In this document: positions 45,541 to 57,774 of the stretch, in pieces | How positions within the stretch are numbered: the stretch's first letter is position 1 | Layout of the letters: every line of letters starts with the position of its first letter | Source: Chimonanthus salicifolius | Taxonomy: Eukaryota; Streptophyta; Magnoliopsida; Laurales; Calycanthaceae | Assembly: GCA_013350335.1 (NCBI GenBank) | Contig: CM023536.1 | Location: forward strand, 41,858,314 to 41,922,313 | Direction of reading: 5' to 3' | Length of the DNA stretch: 64,000 nt | The notes under the pieces: generated by a model | Seen by the model: only the letters and a program-made list of their open reading frames with translations | Databases searched by the model: none | Told to the model about the DNA's origin: nothing | Position numbers and translations under genes: made by a program

Positions 45541-46767
45541 TATAACAAATATAGATAGTTTTTCCATTTTTTACTAGAAAAATATCAGAAAACATTGTTT
45601 CCAATTGATATTAGGAACTTACAATTTTCTTGTTTTTATTTTCAAAATCCTATATTATCATAATAATATCACGATACTAATAGTATTTTTTTTCAAAATT
45701 TAAATTTATATATTGGTAATTCGGTTTAATTTTTTTGATAACTTTCATGATGATATTTAGGTTGGCATTGGATGGCATGTTATGGTTCAAGAAATATTAG
45801 ATGATGAATTATATATTTTTTAGTAGATAATTTTCAAAATAATTTATTTCTTATAATATACTTTTACTTAAATGATAAATTTATTAATGGTTATTTCAAT
45901 TTATTTTTTTATGTATATAATTATTATTTAAATATTATTTTTTAATTAGTTTTTCAATAATATTTTGATAATAACCTCAAAATTTTAAAATTTCTTATAT
46001 TACTAGTGGCCGATAATATCTCAAGAAGAGATTGCATGGAACTAGCGAGGATGATTAATGATTATCATTTGTGTGTTTTATGATCAAGGTGTGTGGGTTT
46101 CTTAGAGCACTTGACTAATTCTCAGATCATGTGGAAACCTCTCTACCACGCATTCCAAATAACTCTATAGGGAGTGGATCTTTGGGATGGAGTGGGAATC
46201 AAACTCATTTGTTGTTACATCTTATATATTAAGCAGGGCCAGTCTTGACATAAGTTGAGGCCTCAGGTAAAAATTTAAAATGAAGCTTTCTTGGTATTTA
46301 ACATATTAAATATTTAATTAAAATTTTAATTATATATAATAAAAATAATTTATCTAAAATCTATTTTTTTTGCTTTTTGAGATGCAAAATTACTAATTAA
46401 ATGTTGTATTCAAGTTCTGCTAAAATATCATTTTCAATTGATAATATGGCTAATTCAGCTAATCTTTCTTATGACATTATTGATCGTATGTAAAATTTTA
46501 TCAATTTTAATTTTGAAAAACTTCTTTCTGCAGAAGTAACTGTTACATATATTGTAAATAATATTCGGTATGCAAAATAAGCATTTGGAAAAGAATCTAG
46601 TCTTTTAATATAATTCACAATTTTAATTGTACTAATTATTTATTTTTGTAAAATTTATCTTAAGACTTTTAACTCTTAAAATAAATCTAAACCATCTATA
46701 TCAGAAAGTTCCGAGAGGTATGTCTCATTTAAATTTCGAGGAGAAACTTTCTAAAAGGAGCTAGTAC
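45541..46767. other. AT-rich DNA with a possible hAT end
   Basis: No gene is seen. At 46234 the words CAGGGCCAGTCTTGACATAA and GAGGCCTCAGG resemble the left end of hAT elements of the CAGGGCCGG type, like the one at 49357. A matching right end was not found before 46767. Confidence 0.35.
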
Positions 46768-48191
46768 TGTAATGACCTAACTCGTGATTTTGAGTTAAAT
46801 TGCTGCAATTTTAAATCCTTAACACCACATGTTATGTTTCAGATTACATAATTAGATTTTGCCGGCAATTTCAATAATTTTAAAGATCCTAGTTTCGTTA
46901 GTGATATATATATACACTATGTATATAAGCAAAAAAAAAAAGGGAGTGTGTGTGTGGGGGTGGGGTGGGGGTGGGAATAAATAAATCTCAATTTGAGTGG
47001 GCGCCACTCGGCTCACTCTCTCCCGTGCGCACGGACAAAAAGAGGGTGGAAAAGAAAAACAGTTTGTCCTTCCTCTCTTGATCCTTTTTTTATCTATTCC
47101 TTCTTATCCTCTCATCTTCCTCTCAACTTTCCCCAAAATCCCTAAATCATTTCCATGTTTTTCACAAATCCTCTCTCCAAACGGCAAAGTTATTCAAAAT
47201 TTAGGGCCTTCCTAAATGGAGGCCTAAAGCAACAATTGCTTCAGTCTGCCCTAACATTAAGATTCCTGACATGTCTTGAAAGTGGGAAACTTTTGAATTT
47301 TTTATTTTATTTTTCACTTCATAAAAGATCTTGTGGAGAAACTTTATTTGCCGGATAAATGTCTTGATCGAGTCAAGTGGATTTTGAAAATCTACATTTA
47401 TTTCTTGGATGGGTCTGGTCCTGCTCAAACCATGGGTTGGTTTCATTTTAAAATCTCAGTCCAGATGCTGTGCATGGTTTGTTAGTTGGGAAGATGATAG
47501 TATCTATGAAAGGTATTTATCAATATCTGTCATATAATTATTATATATCTTACATCCAATTCCATTCAAGTACGCCTCATCTTTAAGAGTTCTTCAGTTG
47601 GATTCGACAAAAACGTGCTCCAAAATCCGCCTCTTAGATGTAGGATGAAAATTTGAATTTTGGATACCATTTAGAATCTTAATCTATATTCTTAATTTCG
47701 ATTTGGATTTGAAACTCCATTAGGTTTTATACTACAAATGATTTTTTTATAAACGAAAATGCTAAAATTATTATTTAATTATACCTTTTTATACTTTTTC
47801 ATGATTTGGTATGTCAATTGATTGATTTCATAACCAACTCTTATAATTTCAAGCAAATGTGCTTTGGGTATAAAAAAATATAATTTAAGAGTAATTGTGC
47901 TTTGTGCATTCATCTTTTATAAATTATTTGAATAAGCAACTTATCAAATTTTAACACTAAATTTTTTTTTTCAAGAGTCAACAATACAATACTGTTTCTT
48001 CTTTTTCTTTTAAAATACAATATTTATTAGTTTCAATTATTGTCCATTCAAATAGGCCTCTCTTAATTTAGTGTTGGTCTTTAACACTATTTTATTCGTT
48101 ATTTCCTTTCGTATATCCTTGGATGTGGGCCTGCATATCAGAACCTTTGGGACAATGTTAATTCTAGTGGAAATCTACGTAGATTGCGCTT
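46768..48191 (+). mobile_element. Possible gypsy LTR fragment
   Basis: TGTAATGACCTAACTCGTG at 46768 resembles the starts at 37676 and 54812. It is followed by a TATA-rich stretch (46909-46929), a strong guanine run (46956-46974) and a pyrimidine-rich tract (47068-47150), a plausible promoter and leader. No end matching the start was found and most of the region is featureless. Confidence 0.3.
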
Positions 48192-49356
48192 TGTGATACC
48201 CTGCTTGAGAGGGGGATTTTTATGTAAGGAACGTCTCCCTCCGGAGTCAAAATAGATAGGTTGGGTGCTGGACGTGTATACAAAAGACCCACATCGTCAG
48301 TTCAGGGTGGATTTCTCTAGTATAAGTGTAGTGTGTTTTCTCCTTTTAGTATAAGATCTTTTAGGAGAATTTCTTGGGATGTTCACTAATTGAAAGCTAT
48401 CTGGGCTCCACCTGTGTATCTAAAGTGGACAATATTGTACTGGAGAGATAGGTCGTTAAAGGCTAGGTTCACTAATTGACTCAAGCCATAATAAGTCCCA
48501 ACTCACAAAACGTGGCCGATTTGGGAAAGCCCACTAGCCTCCAACAAGTAATGTATGTAAACACTCATTAGACGAGGCCTTCGACTGATCAAATTTGATG
48601 CGGCTATCTGAAGTCCAATTGAATCGGGTGAAATCGGTAAAAGCCCATCAGACAAAAATGGGGCGCATATGAATTTATTTCGACCCGTATTCAACTTAGA
48701 ACTGATGGAGGGAAGAAGAGATCTCAAATACAATCCAATGGACCAACCTGCACTGCAATCAGAGCCCATTTTAAGTTAATTTGGGCCTGCGCCTGTTTTG
48801 GAGAATTTTGGGCCTCAAATGCCGTTTAAAAGTTAAGCCCACTTGCTGCCCCAAGAATCCCAACTTAAATGCCATCTCAGGTGATGAATCACTGCTCATG
48901 TGGACCCCGACTTGGAAGCCGATTTGAAGAGGAAACCACTCCTAACAGTCAGCTGAACCGAGCGCGCCTGCAGTGACTAATTTAGAAAGCCCAAAATGGG
49001 AACTTTCTCATCGCTGTTGGCTGCCAGGTTTGGACAGGATACGTGCCGACCTTAGTACCGATATATTTAGCAAGGATCCTTGATTATTAGCTGACAAAAA
49101 TCCACTGCAAACGGAAGCAAAATCAGCGTGAGAGAGAAGGCTGTTTCAGCATGTTTGGGCCTAGATTTTTGGTCCTGTTTGAATAGGCAAAACATCAATC
49201 TGTGGCTAGGATTTAAGTAAGGTTAGACCAGTAACTGTAGCAGATATGCTCGTTTTTGGCATCATCAAAGCCCTAGCCTCACTGCCGTCACTGTCATTGT
49301 TCTCTCTCTTCTTCCTTCTCCTTAACCACGGTTGGAGACCCCTTTGCTGCCGCCGT

Positions 49357-50600
49357 CAGGCCCGGCCCTGGCCATAGGGGAATTAGGCCCCTGCTTAGGG
49401 CCCCAAGTAGGGTTCAATTTTTAAGTTCCCACACATTAGTTTATGTTATAAAATTATTTTAATGTTGATTTTATTGACAAATAGATTTGTGGGGCAATGG
49501 TAGCCTTTTTTGTAGTCCCGTGTTCAAAACATGTGAGGTTCCCTTCCATGGTGTTAAACTTTTTGCAACAAATTCTTATAAATTTAATAATAATTTTTCT
49601 TTAAGTAAAATAACTTGAGGAACATTTAAAATCAACTTGACGTTCGATTCACGTCGGGTTCACTTTTTCAACTTCTTATATTGCGGTTAAGCCAACCCCT
49701 CCATGTTGTTAAACTTTTTACAATTTCTTATAAATTTAGGCATAATTTTTCTTTAAGTAAAATAATTTAGAGAGTATTTAAAATCAACTTGACAAGACTC
49801 GTTAACTCGCTTGACTCGAATTCCTATCGAGCTTAGTCAAGTCAGATTGATTTGGCCAATTTTTTTTTCAAATTTTAAATCTAAAATTCTAATAAAATAA
49901 ATTAAACATAATGATAAAAAACATTTATCCTGTAGTTTTATTTTTCTTTTAAAAATTAAAAATTGAGATGATTAATTGACTCTATTAAAAGATTAAAATG
50001 ATTATATAAAGATTACATTTTAACTAATCATTATTCTTATCATTTTTTTAGAAATTTTAACAAAAATGTGACCTAAAGAAGTCCTTAAATGAGGAAACTT
50101 AGTGTTCATTGTAATATAAATAGTTGAATGAAAATAAAATGGGGTTAAATTTGAATAACTGTTTTGTACTTTATAGTTTATAACTGAGTGATAATTTTTT
50201 AATATAATTTTACTTTATAAATTATTTTAAATACATTATATATTTTAGCATGTCAATACTCTTTTTAAATACAATAAAATAGTAATAAAAAATGAAAAAA
50301 TCAACATACATGACAAAAGTGGAAATTAAATTTATCACAAGAAAGATTGAATGGATTAACTATTTTATTTATTGAAAAAGATATGTTAAAAGCACTTGAA
50401 TATAGTTATTTAGTTAGTAATTTTGTATCTTAAAATCCAAGAAGAATAAATTTTAAATATAATTTTTATAAATTTGATTATGATATTTTATTTGATGTTT
50501 CACATTTAAAAAAAAATTATATAATTTTATTTTTTGTGAGTGCATAAAAAACCATCTTAAGAGTTCGCCTAGGGCCCCTGAAATCTCAGGGCCGGCCCTG
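49357..50600. mobile_element. hAT element, 1.24 kb, 8-bp TSD
   Basis: The ends are CAGGCCCGGCCCTG (49357) and CAGGGCCGGCCCTG (50600), flanked by GCCGCCGT (49349-49356) and GCCACCGT (50601-50608), an 8-bp duplication with one transition, as expected for hAT. Inner end words AGGCCCCTGCTTAGGGCCCC and CCTAGGGCCCCTGAAA are typical of this hAT type. A 155-bp duplication (CCATG(G/T)TGTTAAACTTTTT at 49546 and 49701) and a transposase remnant near the right end fit a deletion derivative of an autonomous element. Confidence 0.92.
50332..50463 (+). pseudogene. hAT transposase C-terminal remnant
   Basis: The plus frame reads LSQERLNGLTILFIEKDMLK, ALEYSYLVSNFVS, a TAA, then NPRRINFKY. This is the C-terminal dimerisation block of hAT transposases of the plant TTF-type or ZMYM-like group (consensus pattern SQERLN-L--L-IE---L). 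Only about 44 codons remain; the catalytic domain is gone. Confidence 0.8.
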
Positions 50601-52042
50601 GCCACCGTCTCTTCTCTCGGTTCTCTTCCCTCTCATCCTCTTCATCTTCTTCGCCTCTTTTCTTTCTTCTCTCTTCCCACCTCCTCTTAGCCGAAAACCC
50701 CAACTCCCCAACCTATTGCCGCCGCCCCTCTTTCTTTCCTCTCTCATCTTCTCTTCCCTCGAACCCTAAACCCGCCGCCACCATCATCTTTCCTTCCTCT
50801 CTTTCTCTTCCTTTCTCCTGCCTTAGAAACCTTAATTCCCAAACCCTTTGCCCCTTCTCAAGCCCAGCAGACCTAATCCAATCCGACCCAAGCCCAGTTC
50901 ATGCAGACTAGATCCAGTCCAACTGAATTTGGCCCAGTTGTTGAGTCCAATTCGTCCCTGGCCCAACAACGTTAACCCGAATCCGGGCCCAACTTCTGTA
51001 AGCCCAACCCAGCTTCTCGCCCCAACAGTTAGGCCCAGACCATTCTGAACCTGGCCAAGCCTATTATAGGCCCGTTCCAGGCCCATTTTGCGCTCATTCC
51101 TAGCCCGTTTTGGAGATCATTCATGGAGTGTTTCTGGCCTATTTCTAGATCTCATTCGGATCGTTCTCAGCTCGTTTTCAACCCACTTCCTGCTAGTTTT
51201 ATGGGATCGTCCCAGTTCTGCAGGACCATCCTAGTTTCTTAGGCCCGGTAGTCGTTCATTGCTCACTTCAACCCTGCAGCCTGTCTTTATCGCTTGTATT
51301 TCGAAAACGCACAAGTGAGGGACACATCACACTGGTTTTAGCATACATGAACTGCATGTATCTTTTCTATGATTACTTGGACATGGAGTACAATGAATGA
51401 GACCCTTATGGATTACGAGCCACTCGGTAAGGGAACCGTTCTAACAAATATGTGGCAAGGGGCTCATTCGGATGTACTCGTGTTGGAGTGCTTGTGATGG
51501 CATGTTGGTTAGTATCTTGATAACATGTTGGTTGAGTAACATGGTGATGTGTGTTGTGTAATAACATGTCTATTTGATTATGTGATGACATGTTGAGTTG
51601 CCAAATTCTATAACATGCTGAGTTTGACAATGTGATAACATGCTGGATGGACTATACAGTATCATAATATGTATAACATGTGGCAAAAAATGATATACTT
51701 TAGATAATAACATGTTACATGTTTGTTTGATAACATGCAATAGACGGTAATATATGAGTGATGATTATGTGATACGCTATATTGACAACATGTGTAGAGA
51801 TAACTGTGCATTTATGTAGCCAGTATACATGGAAAGTCGATGGGGGTATGGGTACTAGGCTACATCAGGATTTAGAGACTCCCCCTAGCTTGTCGAGTAG
51901 TTAGGATTGGGAAGTCATGGGAAACCACACAGTGGATGCGGTTGAGCTATGGACTACTCGTTGGTGGGTCCGTAGATGTGTGAGTGCCTGGCAGGGGGTA
52001 TTTTCCTTCTTGGGTATATGGACCTTTGGCAGAGTTATGGTT

Positions 52043-52430
52043 CGGTGTACGGCTGAGGTGTCGGTTGACTATTTACAGGACATGAGTTGGGATTTGACCT
52101 CGTGATCCGGTGTAGCAGCTGAGGTGTCGATTGATTATTTACGGACATGAGTAGGGGTTCGCCCCCATTGTCCGGTCTATGGCTTAGGTGCTGGTTGATT
52201 ATTTATGAACATGAGTCGAGGTTCGCCCCCGTGGTCCAATGTACGGCTAAGGTACCAGGTTTATTATTTATTGACATGGGTTGAGGTTCGTGCTCCGTGG
52301 TCCGGTGTACGGCTGAGATGCTGGTTGATTATTTACAGACATGGACTTGAGGTTCGTCCATGTGGTCCGGTGTGCAGTTGAGGTGCCAGGTCGATTATTT
52401 ACTGGACATGGGTTAAGGTTTGTCCCCATG
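52043..52430. repeat. 65-bp tandem repeat, six copies
   Basis: CGGTGTACGGCTGAGGTG recurs at 52043, 52108, 52173, 52237, 52303 and 52368 (periods 64-66). Each unit continues TGGTTGATTATTTACAGACA and GAGTTGAGGTTCG(C/T)CC. Confidence 0.95.
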
Positions 52431-54812
52431 GTAGGCCAAATTCTATGCCATTTCTATTTTCGGGACTTCTCTGACCTAGGAGCTCTACAACCCAATTATC
52501 ATTTCGGGACTTATATGGCCCAGGAGCTCTACGGCCCAATTTATTCATTTTATCCACGACACCAAAGCATATCCGAACAGTTCAATTTTGGTTCATCAAA
52601 TGCAATCCTCATCCCAGGCCATATGCATGAGGTACATGAATGCGTAATGATGATATTCTCATTAACTTCCAATCATTCTCAAATATAAGCATATTTTCTC
52701 AATATATTCTTAGATCAAATGAAATAGGTTATCATTTTAGAAATCAACTTGCATAATTTTAAAGAAATCAACTCACATTTGTCATAGTAATAACAAAATA
52801 TTGGGAAATTCACACTAGTGCTTCAATAAAGTAAGAAAACTTACCTGATCGAAGGTGATCAGTGGAGTAGAAAGGGTTTCGAAATGGCACGAACGGCATT
52901 GGGAGAAATCTCAGATCTTCTTTTCGTTTCCATGTATGTCAATATAAAACAATCATATCATTAAATTTAATCCAATTAATTGTCCTTATTTCTCTAAGTC
53001 TCATGTTGTATCTCTTAGTAATTAGACATGTAGAGGCCTTGCCTAAGGTTTAGGAACCATGTTTGAACAAATGGGTTGGGTCTTAGAATACTTAAACTGC
53101 CCTCACACATCCTAAGGTCACTTTGGGTGTACTTTGTCTTAATCATGGGCAAAATGTTCATTTTACCATAATACTCCGTTTAAACTTAATTCATAAAAAT
53201 TCAAATTATTTAAAGTCACTGATATATTTTTTAGTGAATCAAAATTAAGGAATAAAATGCTCATTATTAATAAAGTTTCAGATCTAGTGAAGGTGCCTAA
53301 AACTAGCCTTTTTCGTTTTGAAATACAATCTGCGGATTGTTTTTATAAAAATCATTTCGGGTACTTCTCGATGTCCAAAAATTGCGAATAAATATTTTTG
53401 AAAACCACTTCATAGTAGAAGATTTGAAAATAGTTACTAATTCCCAGAAAGTCATTTTTGAGACGGTTACAGGTCCATTTTTGGACTAATATGTAAAACA
53501 CAGTTTTCTATCTTAGAACTGTCTAGTTTTTACAAAATTATTTCGGGTACTTCCCGATGTCCAAAAATTGTGAATAAATATTTTTTGAAAACCTCTTTAT
53601 AGTAGAAGATCTGAAAAATAGTTACTAATTCCCAAAAAATTATTTTGAGATGTTTACAAGTCCATTTTTGGGACTGATATGTAAAAATATTTTTCTATCT
53701 TAGAGGTGTCCAGTTCTTATGAAAATTATTTCGGATGCTTCCCGATGTTCGAAAATTACGAATAAATACTTTTTGAAAATATCTCTCATAGTAGAAGAAC
53801 TGAAAAATATTTACAGATTTCCAGAAAATCATTTTGAAATAGATGCAACTCCATTTTATGAAAATACCTACTACTTTCCATTATCTCTTCATTCCACTTC
53901 AATTATTAGATTCTCACCATGAATCTCCATTTTGTAAATCCTTATACACACTTCTTCTGAACATCCTAATGGAGTTTCTTTCACAGTTCTTGTGTATACA
54001 CCTAGAAGTCATAGATCTATTTTGGTCCGATTTGGTTTGAACCCGTAGATTTCTAATCTCCATGATTTGGACATTGAAAACCAAACCCCCATTCTCTTTG
54101 GGACTGATTTTCAAGATCTAGATCTAGTTATTAAGAGGAATAAAACAACTATTTCAAGAGAAATGTGTCCCTTCCACTAATGGCAGCGTCCACCGGTGTT
54201 TGTGGGCTGTTCGACGAAGTGATTTGCAAGGAGATTTGTATGAGAGGAAGAAGGACAGGTAGAGAAGAGTGTAGATTTGAAGTGGAGAGGGAGAGACAAG
54301 GGAAAAGTGTATGGAGAAGAAGATAAATGAGAGGAAGGAGGAAGAAGATGTAAACCCTAGCATCTTTAGCTTTTTTCTCTACCTAATCCCCCTTTGCTTT
54401 TTAGTCAACAAACAAAAGTTAAAGTTGGTGAGGTGAAGAGCAATCATTGGTCCAAACTAAAGGTGAGGTGGTGATATTTTTTTTTCATCTAATGCAAAGA
54501 GGGATTGCCATGTGGCATGCCACTTCATCGGGTTTTGCCATGTCATCGGCGATGTGGTCCACTTGCCACCTCATCACTTATTCTCACCCAATTAAATTCC
54601 ATTTCATCACATAGTTTTCAAATTAAATTCTAATTTGATTTAGTCAGTAATCACCATTAGTTTCGTTTAATTTGTTAATCACTTCTCTAATCTTCTTAAT
54701 TAATTTTCAATTTCCCATCACTTTCTAATTTGAGTTCAAAACTCCAAATTTTATTCAAAATATTCCAGAGACATTACATTGAGTTACGGAGTTGAAACCC
54801 CGAGTCATTACA
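52431..54812 (-). mobile_element. Gypsy LTR, 3'-truncated
   Basis: On minus it starts TGTAATGACTCGGGGTTTCA at 54812. A coding-like 5' leader pattern follows (pyrimidine-rich near 54190-54330 on minus). The block TTCATCAAATGC(A/C)AT...GGCC, GCATGAGGTACATGAATGC at 52586-52642 is shared with the solo LTR at 16946-20474 (18096-18145), tying the two families. The 3' end is missing: homology meets the 65-bp array of the next unit near 52430. First ~335 bases are homologous to 37676-38010 in opposite orientation. Confidence 0.7.
53340..53870. repeat. 187-bp tandem repeat, three copies
   Basis: ATTTCGG(G/A)T(A/G)CTTC(T/C)CGATGT occurs at 53354, 53540 and 53728. Units share GAATAAATA(T/C)TTTTTGAAAA, TAGTAGAAGA and a TCCATTTT block. 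Confidence 0.9.
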
Positions 54813-56542
54813 TGTATCAATTTAACCCAATGAGAATATTTTGGGTACAGCAAATGAGTGGAATAACAACCAAGTTAGAAGCCCCTTACAAAGTCAAAAA
54901 TACATTTCACTCAATCTCATATATAGAATATTAGACATTTCTCAAATAAATGATGAGCGTGTCTTTTATCTGCCAAATGTTAAATGAAACCACCAAATTC
55001 AAAGCTCTGCAAAGTTTCCCAGTCAAAAGATGCTCAATTCAATCAAGATAAGTACCAAATGAAACATCTAAACAAAAAAATGCCCATATGACAGGTACAA
55101 AATTGACATTTAAGCAAGGTTTTAACTCAAATCAAAGGGAAATTTTCCATAATTCATCTTAGGAACACAAAAATTATATAAAATTCTTTTAAAATTAGGA
55201 GTTTGGTACCCAAAACTTGTCAGAAATAATTAGTAATGATACAATCTGTTTAGGAGAAAACCCAACTTCTATGAATTACCAAATTAATTAAATGCAAGAA
55301 TAATAAAGATATTCAAACACAAAATTAAACTAAAATAAAAAAGACAAAAAGAGAATTTACTTGCATAAAGGAATTGAAAACCAAACTCGAGTGTGCTATT
55401 GGCCATCCATGACACCTCTGTTTATACTAAATGTTTCAAATTTAATTACAGCAATATAATCCATGGATGATTGCCATTTGTCACTCCATCTTAGATCTAT
55501 CAATCCTAGACTTACATTACATTGAGCTAAAAGAAGAAAAAAAATACCAAAATAACTATGCCTTACATGCTCAAGGCTTTCTATTCTACCTAGCTTCTGA
55601 CTTGAATACACCTAATCATAATATGCCATGTGGCTTTTATACATCATCAATTAAAATAAAAAATAAAAATATATTACATCATATTTCCAATAGAGTAAAG
55701 GTGCCCAAGCCTTGCCCAAAAGAGAGGATTCATTGCTAATTTAATTTTGAAGAGATAAGATTAATTATGAGTTGATGATTTGTGAGCTTTATCCTTTTCT
55801 TTCTATCTCACCCCTTCTTCCTTGCTCCTTATTAATGGACCTCTAATGTGAGCTTTGAGGCCCAAAACATGTCATATCAGGCCCTTACCCATATATCCAC
55901 TATACGTGCTTTTCATTTTGCATTTTAAAGCCCATTAGATCCTTGGAAAGGCTCTTCTTTTCATCATCGAATTTGATCATGACATTCTAGGGCCAGTTCC
56001 ACAATTTGATCAAATTGTTTTTCATTATCTCCCATCAATCTTAGGAAAAGATCTTAGCAATTGGTTTTCATCCTATTTAAGTGCAACTATTTGCATATGA
56101 GTAGATAAGTTCAATCAAGGTTGCATGGTGGCTTTTAGGTTGTTTTAGTGATGCAATTTGAATGCATCAAAGCATTCTTAGTGATGGAATTCGAATGCAT
56201 CCAAGCATTATGTTCTTCGGTGCAAGGACATGCCTTTCGTGAGGGTAGAAAATAGCAAAGGACTTCGAACTTTTAGTGATGTTGTCTAGCTTCAAAAATT
56301 ATACAAAGAAGTTTCGGCCAAAAGCTCCATTTATTGAAAATTGGAGATTAGATCTTATTGTTCAAATCCACAAAGAAGAAAACAATTTAACTTTGTGGAA
56401 AATCAAAGACAGAGAAAGAACGAAATTGAAATTGATCATCTAAACACCTGTCTCAATTTGGCAAGATTGGAATTTGAGAATTGATTAAAAGTACCAATAA
56501 AATTTCACTCACAGGGTCAAGACGCTAGCCTCATGAAGCAAT
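54813..56542. other. AT-rich DNA, unclassified
   Basis: No gene is recognised. A short duplication (GTGATG(C/G)AATT(T/C)GAATGCATC near 56150 and 56182) is the only repeat seen. Before the right-hand copia inserted at about 56543 this was its flank. Confidence 0.4.
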
Positions 56543-56729
56543 TGTTGAAGATTTTACAGAATATCTGATTGATTTGCACAACTATAGGATTGATTTATTT
56601 TCGGATTTTTTCCGGATTGTATAATCTGTTTCCTTATTTGTAGCTAGGTTTCTATCTATAAATTGTAATATTCTTATTGAGAAAGATATATGAAAAAGAG
56701 GAATCCAATTAGGTTCCTAAATTATAAGA
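56543..56729 (+). mobile_element. 5' LTR of right-hand copia, about 187 bp
   Basis: It starts TGTTGAAGATTTTACAG and runs to the primer site; a TATA-like CTATAAATTG lies at 56656. The exact 3' end is unclear because the expected CA before the primer site is not present (ATTATAAGA). Confidence 0.6.
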
Positions 56730-56742
56730 TGGTATCAAAGCC
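56730..56742 (+). other. Primer-binding site of right-hand copia
   Basis: TGGTATCAAAGCC, one change from the plant copia tRNA-iMet site TGGTATCAGAGCC. Confidence 0.85.
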
Positions 56743-57774
56743 AGGGTTTTAAATTCCGCTATAGATCTTGAAAAGGGGTTTGGATTTCAAGAGGAAATCA
56801 CATATCCCGTCCTTTTTTTTTTTCCCCAAAAAAACAGGGGCGAAAATAAAAAAATGGGGATCGGCAGCAACCCAGTTGAGCAGGAATGCTCACGTATCCC
56901 GATCATTCAGATCTGAAACGAAGCGGGTTCCATAGCCGCAAGTGTGAACGGCGCTGAAGCAGGGACACCGGAGGCACTTAGAAGCCATCTCTAAATTTCG
57001 TTGGCTGCTATTCCATGATTTCTGATCCTCTGTCCTTGCGAAACTCGGACACTGCTAGCCTCTTCACGTCTGCACCTGCCTGAGATTTCAATCGTTGCTA
57101 CAGCGCCGCTCACGCTGTTGACACAGGTTCCGCCTCTTTGATTCCAGCATGGCTGCTGAAGGCAGCGTTTCATCGCTGCAACCAGATCTGAGCAGCGCCG
57201 AAGAAGGAAAAAAAAAACAGAAAAGCCAGAGGCAACCAGATCTGAGACAGAGAAGCCCATTCGGCTGGAGGTTGAGTACGGATCTGGTTTCTCTCCAGAT
57301 CGGTGGAGCGGTAAGAAGATAACAGCGAACAGCGAACCAGCCAGTTCTGAGAGGTGCGTCAGAGGAAGAGACTGGCAGCGGTACAAATCAAAAAAAAAAA
57401 AAAAAACAGAAAAAGAAAACAAATCAGTGGTCCGTTGCTCCGATCTCTTCCTCTCTCTCCAACGCTTCTGTTTCATCTTTAGAAAGCAAAGAGAGGAGAG
57501 AGAGGTTTGAAGAATTGAACAGTTCCACGAACTTGAACCTGAAGAGGAAAGGAGAGCAGAGCCCAGATTTAGTCATCCCGATCGATTTGGGGAGTAGGGG
57601 CAATTGCCTAAGCTTGATTGGATGGGGCTTCCACAGATCCAGTCATCCCGATCGATTTGGGGAATAGGGGAAATCGCCCAAGCTTGATTGGACGGGGTTT
57701 TCCCTCCGAATTTCCATCTATACTGCTGCTGTACTCAGACCACTACACCATATCGCCACGCTCGTCACTAAATC
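56743..57774 (+). other. Leader of right-hand copia
   Basis: Non-coding stretch from primer site to gag, GC-richer than its surroundings, like the other copia leaders. The 161-residue open frame on minus at 56991-57476 has no recognisable product. Confidence 0.6.
57571..57710. repeat. 70-bp direct duplication in the leader
   Basis: AGTCATCCCGATCGATTTGG occurs at 57571 and 57641, followed by GGA(G/A)TAGGGG and AAGCTTGATTGGA(T/C)GGGG. It lies just upstream of gag. Confidence 0.9.

Larger units (their letters stand above)
48192..52430 (+). mobile_element. Gypsy LTR-like unit, split by a hAT element
   Basis: The start TGTGATACCCTGCTTGAGAG has the TGTRAYACCC pattern of gypsy LTRs. A pyrimidine-rich leader at 49290-49345 continues at 50609-50880 after the hAT is removed. 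The distal half (51316-51900) is homologous to the unit at 37437-42600, with about ten TGATAACATG-type words at 51490-51800, and ends in a 65-bp array. The right limit is set where homology to the next LTR begins; a proper LTR end was not found. Confidence 0.5.

Noticed and set aside
46234..46767. A complete second hAT element
   Set aside because: Only a left-end-like CAGGGCC word is seen; no right end or target duplication was found.
56991..57476. 161-residue minus-strand frame
   Set aside because: It lies antisense in the GC-rich leader of a copia element and shows no motif; similar chance frames occur in the other copia leader.
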